Source of the DNA: Candidatus Kuenenia hertensis
Lineage (GTDB): Bacteria; Planctomycetota; Brocadiia; Brocadiales; Brocadiaceae
Direction: 5' to 3'
Assembly (NCBI GenBank): GCA_021646465.1
Contig: SOET01000028.1
Span: forward strand, 1-58,662
DNA length: 58,662 bases
Shown: positions 38,018 to 47,063 of the stretch, in pieces
Numbering within the stretch: the first letter of the stretch is position 1
How the letters are laid out: each line of letters begins with the position of its first letter
Translations under genes and position numbers: made by a program
The notes under the pieces: model-generated
What the model was told of the DNA's origin: nothing
The model's input: only the letters and a program-made list of their open reading frames with translations
Database searches by the model: none

Positions 38018-38052
38018 AGTCAGAACCACCAGCTAAGCTGGTGGTTCTGACT
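38018..38052 (+). repeat. perfect 17-bp-stem hairpin
   Basis: AGTCAGAACCACCAGCT and its exact reverse complement are separated by one base. No T-run follows, so a terminator is unlikely. Hairpins of this size and sequence type are typical of IS200/IS605 ends or REP-like elements; no transposase is near. Confidence 0.55.
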
Positions 38053-38365
38053 CAAAACACACTTATTGTTTACGGGATTGTATAAATAGACCGAAACTAC
38101 GTGAAAAAGTTTTTTACTTTAAATTATGAAGTCCCACCGCCTCTCTTCATATAACTTTGTCCAGAGTGAGTTAGTCTGAAACTAGTCTGACCTGGTTAGA
38201 ATAGTTACTTATAGAAAATACTCATTTATAATAGCCCATGGAAAGCTCTCCTCCAGACACAGTAGTCCATCAAACAGTAAACTCCTTACCTCCTGTCAAA
38301 TAGGGAATCCGTTGCGCATGCCCTTATGAAATCGATTTTGAATAATCTTCTGCTGTAGTATTTTC

Positions 38366-39181
38366 TTACTCCGCAAGTACCCTCCACTTATACCTTTGAT
38401 TTTGTGAACCGGAAAGTTGTGGTGTTTGAGGGTATCTGACATTTGGTAATGTTTTGCGAATCTCCTTGTGCCAATCTTTGTATGTAGCCGTACCGGGAAG
38501 TGCCTTAAGGGCCTGTAATGCCACATAGGTAAAAGCCCCATTTGGCCGTTCATTAAACCATGCATCGTAGCTATATTCCTCATCCTTGCATCCGGAAAGC
38601 AATACCGCAGCAGCCCGGATCTTTCCTCTGGCAGTAATATTCTCAACCCTTCGCGCCCTCTTCAAGAGAGTTTCATTATTTTTAATATAAAATTCAGGCG
38701 CCAGAAATCTGATCTTTGGGAATTACCATGTATCGTTTTCTGTTCCGGGAATCATGGTACTCGCTCTCGATACTGTGCCAGAATGACAGGAATCGCTGAT
38801 GAGAATGACCCTGGCGCCGCTTTTTCTTTCACTGAATATCTCATACAACTCGTCATCGGCCAGTACATTCCCCTGCGAAATGTCGTACGGGCATAGGGCC
38901 TCATCCCGGCCATCCACTTCATCATCATCCTCATCCGGTACCCAGGTTCCGTGACCTGAGTAAGTAATTACAGATATGTCATCTCTGCCCGTGTCACCCA
39001 CAATTTTTGAAATCGCCTCTATCATATTGCTTTTGGATGCTGCTCCGTCAATAAGTGAAGTCACAGCAAACCCTCGTCCATTCAAGGCCTCTCTCCAGTC
39101 ATTCGCATCATTAACACATCCGGAAAGATCATTACCGGTGCCAGGATAATCATTAATTCCAATGGTAAGTGCCCTCTTCAT
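38366..39181 (-). pseudogene. caspase-like peptidase (C14) with one in-frame stop
   Basis: ATG 39181 follows AGAAAGGAG. The p20-like part reads ALTIGINDYPGTGNDLSGCVNDA, then the catalytic His in YSGHGTW and Cys in ISDSCHSG. At 38723-38725 a TAA interrupts the frame, yet the same frame continues for 119 codons with the expected small-subunit region (AAVLLSGCKDEEYSYDAWFN, GAFTYVALQALK). A single nonsense codon is the only lesion. It may be a recent pseudogene, a sequencing error, or read-through. It sits between a sigma-54 regulator gene and the DUF3467 gene. Confidence 0.75.
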
Positions 39182-39320
39182 TGTCTTTCTCCTTTCTATA
39201 AAAAATGAGATATCAGTCTCCAAATTCCTGTTATGCGTGCCATAGAATTTAAATAGAATTTAAAATGACTGCTTTCATGTCCGAATAAAAGCATATCTAT
39301 GTTAAGATTTTTGATTCTGT

Positions 39321-40680
39321 TTATAAATCCATGCTCGCCTTACAAATGTTTAAATGGTATTTTCTTATTTTACGATACACTGTCATTCTCGACCAATTAA
39401 GCTGCTTCGCTACCTTGCTTTTATTCCAGTTCGTTTCAACCAGTGCGTTTAATAACTGGTTTTTTTCACTGTAATTAAGGATTCTTGATTGTATGACCTT
39501 CGTTCGAAAATTTTCCGGCAAGTCCATCAATGTAATCCACTTTGTCTGAAAATTCATGTAGGAGGATTCCAGGATATTCTTCATCTCACAAACATTGCCT
39601 GGCCAGTTATAACACAGTAAATCTTTCACGGCGTCAGCAGTAAATACCACTATCTCTTTTTGATATTTGCTGTTTAATTTACCGATAAAATATTGTAGCA
39701 GGTCAGGTATATCCTCTTTCCGTTCTCTTAATGACGGAATATTTATATTTGCCACATTAAGCCGATAGTACAGATCTTTTCTGAATTTGCCCTCCACAAC
39801 CATCTGTTCCAGATCCTGATTGGTTGCAGCAATTATTTTGATGTTCAATGGAATACTGTATTTTCCTCCAACGCGCTGGATTTCCTTGTTTTCAATGGTT
39901 CTCAGTATCTTTGCCTGATGGTAAAGGCTCATATCCCCGATTTCGTCCAGAAAAACTGTGCCACCTTCTGCCGATTGAAGTTTCCCCGGATTTAACGCAT
40001 CTGCTCCCGTAAAAGAACCCTTTTCATGCCCAAAAAGTTCGCTTTCTAAAAGATGATCTGGTATGGCAGTACAGTTAATACAAACAAAATGGTTTTTTGC
40101 CCTGGAACTATTTTTGTGAATAAGATTAGCGACAAGTTCCTTACCCGTGCCCGTTTCTCCGGTAATAAGCACGTTCGTATCGATTTCGGATGCCTGATTG
40201 ATATGCATCCGTACCGATTGCATCGCAGCACTCGCCCCTATCAGGTCTTGCGTACCAACCGATTTCTGATTATCCATTTTCCAAAATGGTAAAAGCCTTT
40301 TTGTAGTATTGCTTGAAAGACACCGTTTGATACTCTTAAATACTTCTTCTTTTTTTAAAAGGATATTTGAAATAATCATTAACGCCTATTCTAAAAGCAG
40401 CAATAACATTTTCCTCGGCACTATTTTCTGCAACCATGATGATCGGCACAGACCGGTTCTGTCTGCGAACACTCCGGGCAACCTTCAGGGCTTCACCATT
40501 AGCATCATGAGCAGCGCAAAGAAGCAAAAGGTCAATATTTTCCTCCTGAACATGTGTTTGTAAAAGTGCTTTGTAATGAGCTTCAGATACTGTAAGGCCA
40601 TTGCTGCGCAAGAAGTTTTTCATGAACTTACACAATATATCATCTTCACCCTCTGCAATTAGTATTTTCGGTTGCCCCAT
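39321..40680 (-). pseudogene. sigma-54-dependent response regulator, split by frameshift in an A7 run
   Basis: The receiver part (ATG 40680) and the AAA+/HTH part belong to one gene: the receiver ends DYFKYPFKK in one frame and the next frame continues KKEEVFKSIKRCL. The break falls at seven A (minus strand, 40350-40356). The AAA+ domain has Walker A GETGTGKE, GSFTGAD (the GAFTGA loop that touches sigma-54) and Walker B TVFLDEIGDM, and ends in a Fis-type HTH (NKSKVAKQLNWSRMTVYRKI). The receiver lacks the phosphoacceptor Asp: LLLLCAAHD has Cys in its place, so control may be phosphorylation-independent. Confidence 0.75.
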
Positions 40681-40857
40681 AATCAATTACCTTGTATATG
40701 TAATTTATTGGCCAAATGATTACAGTTTTATATAACCCTGTATCAAGAGAAAATATTATGGAACGATAGGTTTCTTATACGAAATTCGCCGGGAGAAATA
40801 AACAAATACATAGCCGCGGCTGTTTTTTGGCAAAAAGATACTGGCAATAATTTTTTC

Positions 40858-42009
40858 TTAAATCAGTTTCCACTCATTCGTAAAATTGCCTATTTGCCTC
40901 CTTTCTCTTTTTTCAAGGTCATAATGATTGGTGTTAGCTATGCTCAAACGGATATCTCTATTCGTTTTGCCATACATATAATAACTGTGCTCATTGGATA
41001 CAATGCCTTCCTGAATTATTGCGGTGCAATCGATTTGATGGATTTTTTTATGCACTGCGGCAGGCCGGGCGGCACCGTTTGTGCCAAGGCGGTCGGGATT
41101 CCCTTTTAATTTGTCACTGAACCACAATGCCTTGTCCTCACGATTGTAATATATGCTTACACTGCTCGATAGTTGATGAAGGATGCCCATCGTCTGGTCA
41201 GGTTCCAGCACAGTATCATCAACATCAGCGGAACAAAGGAAGATATGTTCAAAGAGGGCGGGCAACGCGGATGTTGGCGTATTGTTTGCAATGGTGGTCA
41301 AGGCATTTTGCAAGACGTAATTCCCCATAGAATGGCATAATATGTGAATGCACTGATTACATGCTGGTTGCCCTGTTTTTCTCATGTCTATGAAGAAATC
41401 ACGCAATTTCAGTATGCCCCTTCCAAGAGCTGCACCGGATGCCTCTGCTTCAACCCTGTCAGACCTGTAAGCTCCCAGAAAAATTTTCCTTGCATCCTCC
41501 GCAAGGACATATCTACCGTCCGATGGCCAGGTAAAGAGGATGACAAGTACTTTTTGATTCTCCACATTTTCATCTTTTTTGTTGAGCATTGCCTGCAATG
41601 AAAGCGCATTGGCAACGGCTTCAGTCCATTTAACGGCATATCCATGAGCATATACAATGGTATCTGTGGCTTTTTCCATTTCAGACTTTACTTCCTGAAA
41701 CATTTCTTTTGAGGCTAATTTTTGAGTACCATCAGGTAAGATTTCCGCAAAGGCATTAATTGTGCCATTTGCCTTAATACGTTCTTCCAGGTAACCTCCC
41801 AGTTGAATGCCGTTTCCGGACCCTTTGTCGGTCGTTTCGGCATTCAAATAATTACTTATTTGCTGATCATCGGCCTGCGCGGTAACCTTCCCGAAACGCA
41901 GATTTTCCGCCCCGTCATCACTGAAACCAAAACCGTATCCATCGGGATTCCACCTGTCATTGCCTTCGTGTCGACGGTTTGTTACGTAATAGAGTTTTAA
42001 TTCAACCAT
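40858..42009 (-). CDS. DUF900 alpha/beta-hydrolase
   Basis: A 383-residue protein of the DUF900 family: YYVTNRR at the start, IVYAHGYAVKW (oxyanion region), HILCHSMGNYVLQNAL (nucleophile elbow, GxSxG-like CHSMG), and FLCSADVDDTV. The family is predicted to be esterases; substrates are unknown. No signal peptide is seen. GGGAGCA precedes the ATG. It is the first gene of the minus-strand run and is followed by the sigma-54 regulator gene. Confidence 0.8.
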   Translation of the reverse strand: MVELKLYYVTNRRHEGNDRWNPDGYGFGFSDDGAENLRFGKVTAQADDQQISNYLNAETTDKGSGNGIQLGGYLEERIKANGTINAFAEILPDGTQKLASKEMFQEVKSEMEKATDTIVYAHGYAVKWTEAVANALSLQAMLNKKDENVENQKVLVILFTWPSDGRYVLAEDARKIFLGAYRSDRVEAEASGAALGRGILKLRDFFIDMRKTGQPACNQCIHILCHSMGNYVLQNALTTIANNTPTSALPALFEHIFLCSADVDDTVLEPDQTMGILHQLSSSVSIYYNREDKALWFSDKLKGNPDRLGTNGAARPAAVHKKIHQIDCTAIIQEGIVSNEHSYYMYGKTNRDIRLSIANTNHYDLEKRERRQIGNFTNEWKLI

Positions 42010-42040
42010 AATCTGCTCCCGAACAATGAATATGTTGTTT

Positions 42041-42067
42041 TATTGTGTCGGGTAAGAAACCACGACC
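42041..42067 (+). repeat. TCGGGTAAGAAACC repeat, degenerate copy
   Basis: TGTCGGGTAAGAAACCACGACCT matches, inverted, the perfect hairpin at 49157-49181. A partial copy (AAACCCGACCTTTAC) occurs near 42182. It is a short dispersed palindromic element. Confidence 0.45.
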
Positions 42068-42416
42068 TACACAAATATTTTCCACAGCCGACCAAGGGCG
42101 ATGAGGACACAGAGAAAAACTCGTTCTCATTTGCGATCTTCGCGTGCTTTGCGGTAAATTGCCTTTTAAGAACGCCGCCTATGAAACCCGACCTTTACTA
42201 CACGAACTTTTTTTTCTTTGCACCCTTTGTGCCTTTGTGTGAACATTTTCATTCCTCTACACAAACTTATGCACCTTCTAATAATTACAAATCTTGTGCC
42301 AGGCATAAATTGCATACATCTTCTCTGTTTTTAGAATTTTTCAAAAATTTTAACTAGTACAAATACAAGCACTTAACAATATTTAAATCTTTGGATCAGG
42401 GGCTAAGTGGAATTGT

Positions 42417-42843
42417 GTGTCACAAAAAAGTGTGTCAAAATGTGTCATGACAGTGTGTCATGGCACACTGTCTAAAAAGTTAGAAAATTTGGAGGGCATC
42501 CATTTGGGGGTGTTGAAGGAAGAAAATATAACAAACATATTTATATAACTCTTTTAAATAAAGCATGTTAAATACAATCACAATATAGACTGGGAAAGGT
42601 TTGATTTTTTGTAAAAAATAATGTAACACTGAACAAAATCATTTTCCCCATGGACTTTTTTATAACTATGACACACTTTTGTATGATAAAACCATGTATA
42701 TTCTCTATAATTTTTTGATGTAAAATTTACACTGATTGTTGTAAATATTTAAATATCAAAATGTTAACGTTTCTTTTTTGACCCGAAAAGTCATCCGTTA
42801 AAGGTGTGTCATGTTTGGCACACTTAAAGTTGACATGGCACAC
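42417..42843 (+). promoter_or_regulatory. TGTGTCA/GGCACAC heptamer array
   Basis: TGTGTCA occurs at 42417, 42432, 42442, 42455 and 42805, its complement TGACACA at 42669, and GGCACAC follows at 42463, 42817 and 42837. GTGTGTCATGGCACAC (42454-42469) is a dyad, repeated with a 3-base longer centre at 42804-42823. The rest of 42010-43179 is gene-free apart from ctctgcggtgaa-type repeat pieces. The sites probably bind a regulator. Confidence 0.5.
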
Positions 42844-43179
42844 TTTTTCTGCAATGAAAACAATAATACTTACACCGCAGAGGGCGCCGAAATCGCAAGG
42901 GGGGAATTTTACAAAAATTTGGGAATGTTTTTTGTGCTGTCAGGGGTTTCCTCCTGACAGCAATCTACACCGTATCAAAGCAGCAGGAGGCAACTCCAGC
43001 AGCCCCCGTTCATAAACAAAGAATTATGCAAAACTAGCCCCCCTTCCCTTTTTCTTCTGCATCCTCTGCGGTGAACCATTATTTTTTTAATATCTCTCCT
43101 TTTTCGATTTTTGAAATAATAGTTAATGTGTTATAATTATCATTTATTAAATCTTACAGAGTTTGGAGTTGGGGAATTA

Positions 43180-43344
43180 ATGGGAAATTGTAAAGATAAA
43201 AAACATCCGTGTGACGACTGCTTTAGCTGTCAGTTTTGTAGTGATGAACGATGCGCTATGTGTTTGTGCAGCAAAAAAAAACCAAGACAACTCAGTGTAG
43301 AAGAACAGATTGCCCTGTACAATGAGTTAAATAAAAAACCTTAG
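43180..43344 (+). CDS. 54-residue eight-cysteine miniprotein
   Basis: The frame opens at 43126, but ATG 43180 begins the conserved part and is preceded by a GGAG-like site. The peptide has eight cysteines (C4, C11, C14, C17, C20, C25, C28 and C30) in CxxCxxCxxC and CxxCxC patterns, followed by a charged tail. It could bind iron-sulfur or zinc. Its TAG is directly followed by the ATG of the U32 gene, so the two are coupled; a metal-delivery or partner role for that enzyme is an inference. Confidence 0.6.
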   Translation: MGNCKDKKHPCDDCFSCQFCSDERCAMCLCSKKKPRQLSVEEQIALYNELNKKP

Positions 43345-45792
43345 ATGTCTTACCAATCCGCCATTCATAAAAAACCCGAACTCTTATCTCCTGCCTCAAA
43401 CCTGGAATGCTTTTTTGCAGCAATGGAATACGGCGCCGATGCCGTTTATTTCGGGCTAAAACAATTCAGCGCCCGCGCCGGCGCACAGAATTTTACGTTA
43501 GAGGAGGCAAGCTCAGCAGTTGCTTACGCTCACAAACATGGGAAAAAGGCATACATAGCCCTTAATACCCTGATAAAAACAAAAGAACTTGCAAACTTAG
43601 TTGATATCCTGCCCGCTCTTGAGGAGATTCAACCTGACGCACTTATTATCCAGGATTTGGGACTTTTTTATTTGCTACGGTCTCAATTCCCAAATTTTCC
43701 TCTCCACGCCAGCACACAGATGGTGATTCACAACCTTGCCGGAGTACAGCAAGTTGAGAAAATGGGATTCAAACGTGTCGTTCTTGCACGAGAGTTATCA
43801 ATAAATGAAATCAGAAATATTACCCAGCATTCATCGATTGAGATAGAAGTGTTTATCCACGGGGCGCTCTGTTATTCTTATTCCGGCCTGTGCCTGTTCA
43901 GCAGTATGCAGGGAGGCAGAAGCGGCAACAGGGGAAGATGCGCACAACCTTGCAGAATGCTCTACGAATCAAATTCCGATGGAAATGGGTATTTTTTCTC
44001 CATGAAAGACCTGCATACGCTCTCACTGGTAAACGATTTAATGGCCGCAGGAATCCATTCTTTTAAAATTGAAGGAAGGATGAAATCACCTGAATACGTG
44101 GCAACAGTTACCAATGCCTATCGTAAGGCAATTGACAGGAATCTGGAAAGTGTAGCGGGAACGAATCAACAATTAAAAACGGTATTCGGCAGGCAATTGA
44201 CTCATTCTTATTTAATTGCTAATACCCCGAAAAAAACAAACGATTCTACCGCCAAACCCTCCGATATCGTGAATCCTGCATACCCTGCAAATATTGGAGT
44301 TTTTGCCGGAAAGGTAATTGACTCCCAAAAAGGCCGTCTGACGATAAAGGCATCTGTTGGCATTGGCGTAAGGGATTTGCTGCAGGTATTTGATATACAA
44401 GGCAGGAATCCTGAATTATTGCCCGTCAGGAATATTCAGGTTAAGGGAAGAAACGTATTTCATATCAGAGCCAAAACTGTTGCAACTATCAATTCATTCA
44501 AACAATATCCGCGCGGCACAGATATTTATTTAGTCTCTTCCCAAACCCTGAAAGAAACGTTTTCCGCCAAAATCCCCAAAAAACTCCCGCACAAAAAAAT
44601 CCCTGTTTACCTGCAAATAGGAATAGGTCAGCAAGGTATTGAAATTACAGGAAAAATCTTTCACACTGTTTTTTCTCATGCGTATGACCTTAAACTGGAA
44701 ATAGGTAAAGAAAAAATAATAAAAAGAGAGGAAATTGAGGAATGCTTTTCCAGATTGGGAAACACTCAATTTGAATTGATGAATATTTCTATCGATATTT
44801 CACAAAATTATTTTATTCCGTTAAGTGTGTTGAATACTATCCGAAGAGATTATTTCCAGAAATTATCGGAGGGTTGGGAAAAGGACAAAACAGAACGACA
44901 GAGAAAGATTACCGCATGGATACGGCAAGAGCATAAAAAGGTTGCAGACACATCCGAAAGATTGCAATTAACAGGCAACCAGCAGGAGAATATTATTCTC
45001 TCCTTAAAAATAGATAATTTACACTATTTAAATTCTGCTCCAATAGAAGAAATTGACAAGGTATATATCACTTTGCCATTATCAGCAACGGACAAGCAAT
45101 TATTTGGCGCTGTTATAAAATATCATAACAAAATTGTTTTCTCATTGCCTTTCATTATGAGGGATAATGATATTGAAAATGTTGCATACTCTGCCATTAA
45201 ACAAAACATCCGGGATTTAATGACTCTCGGGTTTCGACAATTTCAGGTATCTAATCTTGGTGCATTGCCTCTTTTTAACGGCGAGAAAATACAACTGTTC
45301 GCGGACTATCCTCTTTACTGCGTGAATCCCCTCTCAATATCAGCTCTTAAAACATTGGGAATTTCAGAATATACGCACTCGCCGGAAGATGATTTTGATA
45401 ATATGAGAACACTTATAAATGTTGGCACGAATACCATTATTTACCAGGATACCCCTCTTTTTATTTCCGAGTCGTGCATATGGGCAAATATGAAGAATAA
45501 ATGCCCGGGAACAAACAAGTGCAGTTTCAAACAGATTACGGTAGAAAATGAATTCAAAGACCGTTTTATTACTCTTAACAAGAACTGCAAAACAATCGTC
45601 ATAAACGAAAAACCATTCTCTCTTATCCATCTTTGTTCTGCGCTTCAACGGCACGGACAACGGAATTTCAGGATTGATTTATGCTACAAAGATTATTCCC
45701 CCGCAATGGTTCGTGATATTTTCACGAACATAAAAAATAAAATACCCGTTCATAATGCAACAACGGGGAATTTTAAGAGGCAGTTATGGTAG
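43345..45792 (+). CDS. U32-family protein, RlhA-like, with DUF3656
   Basis: An 815-residue protein. The N-terminal U32 domain (ELLSPASNLECFFAAMEYGADAVYFG) carries the cysteine motif CYSYSGLCLFSSM...GRCAQPCRM that holds an iron-sulfur cluster in RlhA-type enzymes. The middle contains the DUF3656-like region, and the C-terminus has a further cysteine pair (WANMKNKCPGTNKC). E. coli RlhA (about 650 residues) hydroxylates 23S rRNA C2501, so this longer relative probably modifies RNA; the exact target is not proven. Confidence 0.85.
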   Translation: MSYQSAIHKKPELLSPASNLECFFAAMEYGADAVYFGLKQFSARAGAQNFTLEEASSAVAYAHKHGKKAYIALNTLIKTKELANLVDILPALEEIQPDALIIQDLGLFYLLRSQFPNFPLHASTQMVIHNLAGVQQVEKMGFKRVVLARELSINEIRNITQHSSIEIEVFIHGALCYSYSGLCLFSSMQGGRSGNRGRCAQPCRMLYESNSDGNGYFFSMKDLHTLSLVNDLMAAGIHSFKIEGRMKSPEYVATVTNAYRKAIDRNLESVAGTNQQLKTVFGRQLTHSYLIANTPKKTNDSTAKPSDIVNPAYPANIGVFAGKVIDSQKGRLTIKASVGIGVRDLLQVFDIQGRNPELLPVRNIQVKGRNVFHIRAKTVATINSFKQYPRGTDIYLVSSQTLKETFSAKIPKKLPHKKIPVYLQIGIGQQGIEITGKIFHTVFSHAYDLKLEIGKEKIIKREEIEECFSRLGNTQFELMNISIDISQNYFIPLSVLNTIRRDYFQKLSEGWEKDKTERQRKITAWIRQEHKKVADTSERLQLTGNQQENIILSLKIDNLHYLNSAPIEEIDKVYITLPLSATDKQLFGAVIKYHNKIVFSLPFIMRDNDIENVAYSAIKQNIRDLMTLGFRQFQVSNLGALPLFNGEKIQLFADYPLYCVNPLSISALKTLGISEYTHSPEDDFDNMRTLINVGTNTIIYQDTPLFISESCIWANMKNKCPGTNKCSFKQITVENEFKDRFITLNKNCKTIVINEKPFSLIHLCSALQRHGQRNFRIDLCYKDYSPAMVRDIFTNIKNKIPVHNATTGNFKRQLW

Positions 45793-45911
45793 GAAAACTT
45801 AACGACTATAATTAGATATTTTTGAAATCAGGGATAATTAAAGATTACGTTGGCACAGTCAAAAGTTAATATCGTTACGCAAACTGCATATACCCATAGC
45901 GAGTGTAAATT

Positions 45912-47063
45912 TTATTGACAATAATGAAAAGCCTGATCCAGGTCTGCAATCAAATCATCCACATTTTCGATTCCAACCGAGATTCTGATCAATTCATCAG
46001 TAATTCCTATTTTCTCTCTGGTCTCTTTTGGAATAGATGCATGTGTCATGATGGCAGGGTGTTCAATGAGAGATTCTACACCTCCGAGACTTTCTGCCAG
46101 TGAGAATATTGTTAGTCGTTCTAAAAATTTCTTTGCAGTTTCAAGTCCCCCCAAAATGAAAAAAGTAATAATACCGCCATATCCGGACATCTGCCGCCGG
46201 GCAAGTTTGTGTTGCGGATGAGAGGCGAGGCCGGGATAAATCGTTTTTAATACTTTTGGATGATTCTCCAAATAGTAGGCAATTTTTATTGCATTTTCTT
46301 CGTGTTGTTGCATCCTCACCGCAAGGGTTTTAATTCCGCGAAGTACCAGAAAGCAGTCAAACGGGCTGGGGACGGCGCCCACCGCGTTTTGAAGAAATTT
46401 AAGCTGTTCGTAAAAGTCCACGTTATTAGTTACAATGGCGCCGCCAATCACATCACTGTGGCCGTTGAGATACTTGGTTGTACTATGAATAACAATATCG
46501 GCCCCGAGTTTTAAAGGACTCTGAAAGAATGGGGTCGCAAAAGTATTGTCGACAACGGTTACTAAATTATGTTTTTTTGCTGTGGAGACAATCGCTTCTA
46601 TATCGATCAGTTTTAAAAGCGGGTTTGAAGGGCTCTCCAGCCATACAAGTTTTGTGTTGTCCTTTTTAAATTTCTCAATAGTTTCAGGAAAGGTAAGGTC
46701 TGCGAAATCGAATTCAAAGTAAAAACGTCGCAATACCTTATCAAACAATCGGAAGGTACCGCCGTAAACATCATCTGAACATATAACATGGTCTCCGGCA
46801 TTTAACATCTGCATTATTGTTGTAATGGCAGACATTCCTGAAGAAAAAGCAAGCCCATACCTTCCTTCTTCCAAAGAAGCAATATTTTTTTCCAGAACGA
46901 TTCTGGTGGGGTTGTTTGTCCTTGAGTAATCGTACCCCTTGTGCTTTCCGGGAGATTCCTGAACGTAGGTGCTGGTTTGGAATATGGGCGTCATAATGGC
47001 TCCTGTTCCCTGATCGGGATTGCACCCCGCATGGATTGCCCTGGTTTCAAATTTTTGTTTCAT
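45912..47063 (-). CDS. cystathionine gamma-synthase/lyase (PLP)
   Basis: A 383-residue Cys/Met-metabolism PLP enzyme. The substrate region TSTYVQ and YSRTNNPTR, the PLP phosphate site SSGMSAI, and the lysine in HSTTKYLNGHSDVIGG are intact. Sequence alone does not separate synthase from lyase. Because it overlaps and follows a cystathionine beta-synthase-like gene by 17 bases, reverse transsulfuration (lyase, homocysteine to cysteine) is most likely. Confidence 0.88.
   Translation of the reverse strand: MKQKFETRAIHAGCNPDQGTGAIMTPIFQTSTYVQESPGKHKGYDYSRTNNPTRIVLEKNIASLEEGRYGLAFSSGMSAITTIMQMLNAGDHVICSDDVYGGTFRLFDKVLRRFYFEFDFADLTFPETIEKFKKDNTKLVWLESPSNPLLKLIDIEAIVSTAKKHNLVTVVDNTFATPFFQSPLKLGADIVIHSTTKYLNGHSDVIGGAIVTNNVDFYEQLKFLQNAVGAVPSPFDCFLVLRGIKTLAVRMQQHEENAIKIAYYLENHPKVLKTIYPGLASHPQHKLARRQMSGYGGIITFFILGGLETAKKFLERLTIFSLAESLGGVESLIEHPAIMTHASIPKETREKIGITDELIRISVGIENVDDLIADLDQAFHYCQ

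Noticed and set aside
38296-38646. Minus-strand 116-codon frame near the caspase gene
   Set aside because: It is the wrong-frame shadow of the conserved caspase C-terminal region at 38366-38722.
42417-42470. CRISPR-like direct repeats
   Set aside because: The repeated unit is only 7-8 bases with irregular 10-15 base spacing, and no cas gene is present; a regulator-binding array fits better.
42836-42852. Sigma-54 promoter (TGGCAC...TGCA)
   Set aside because: The GG and GC elements are two bases too far apart for a -24/-12 promoter, and the match is only to part of the consensus.
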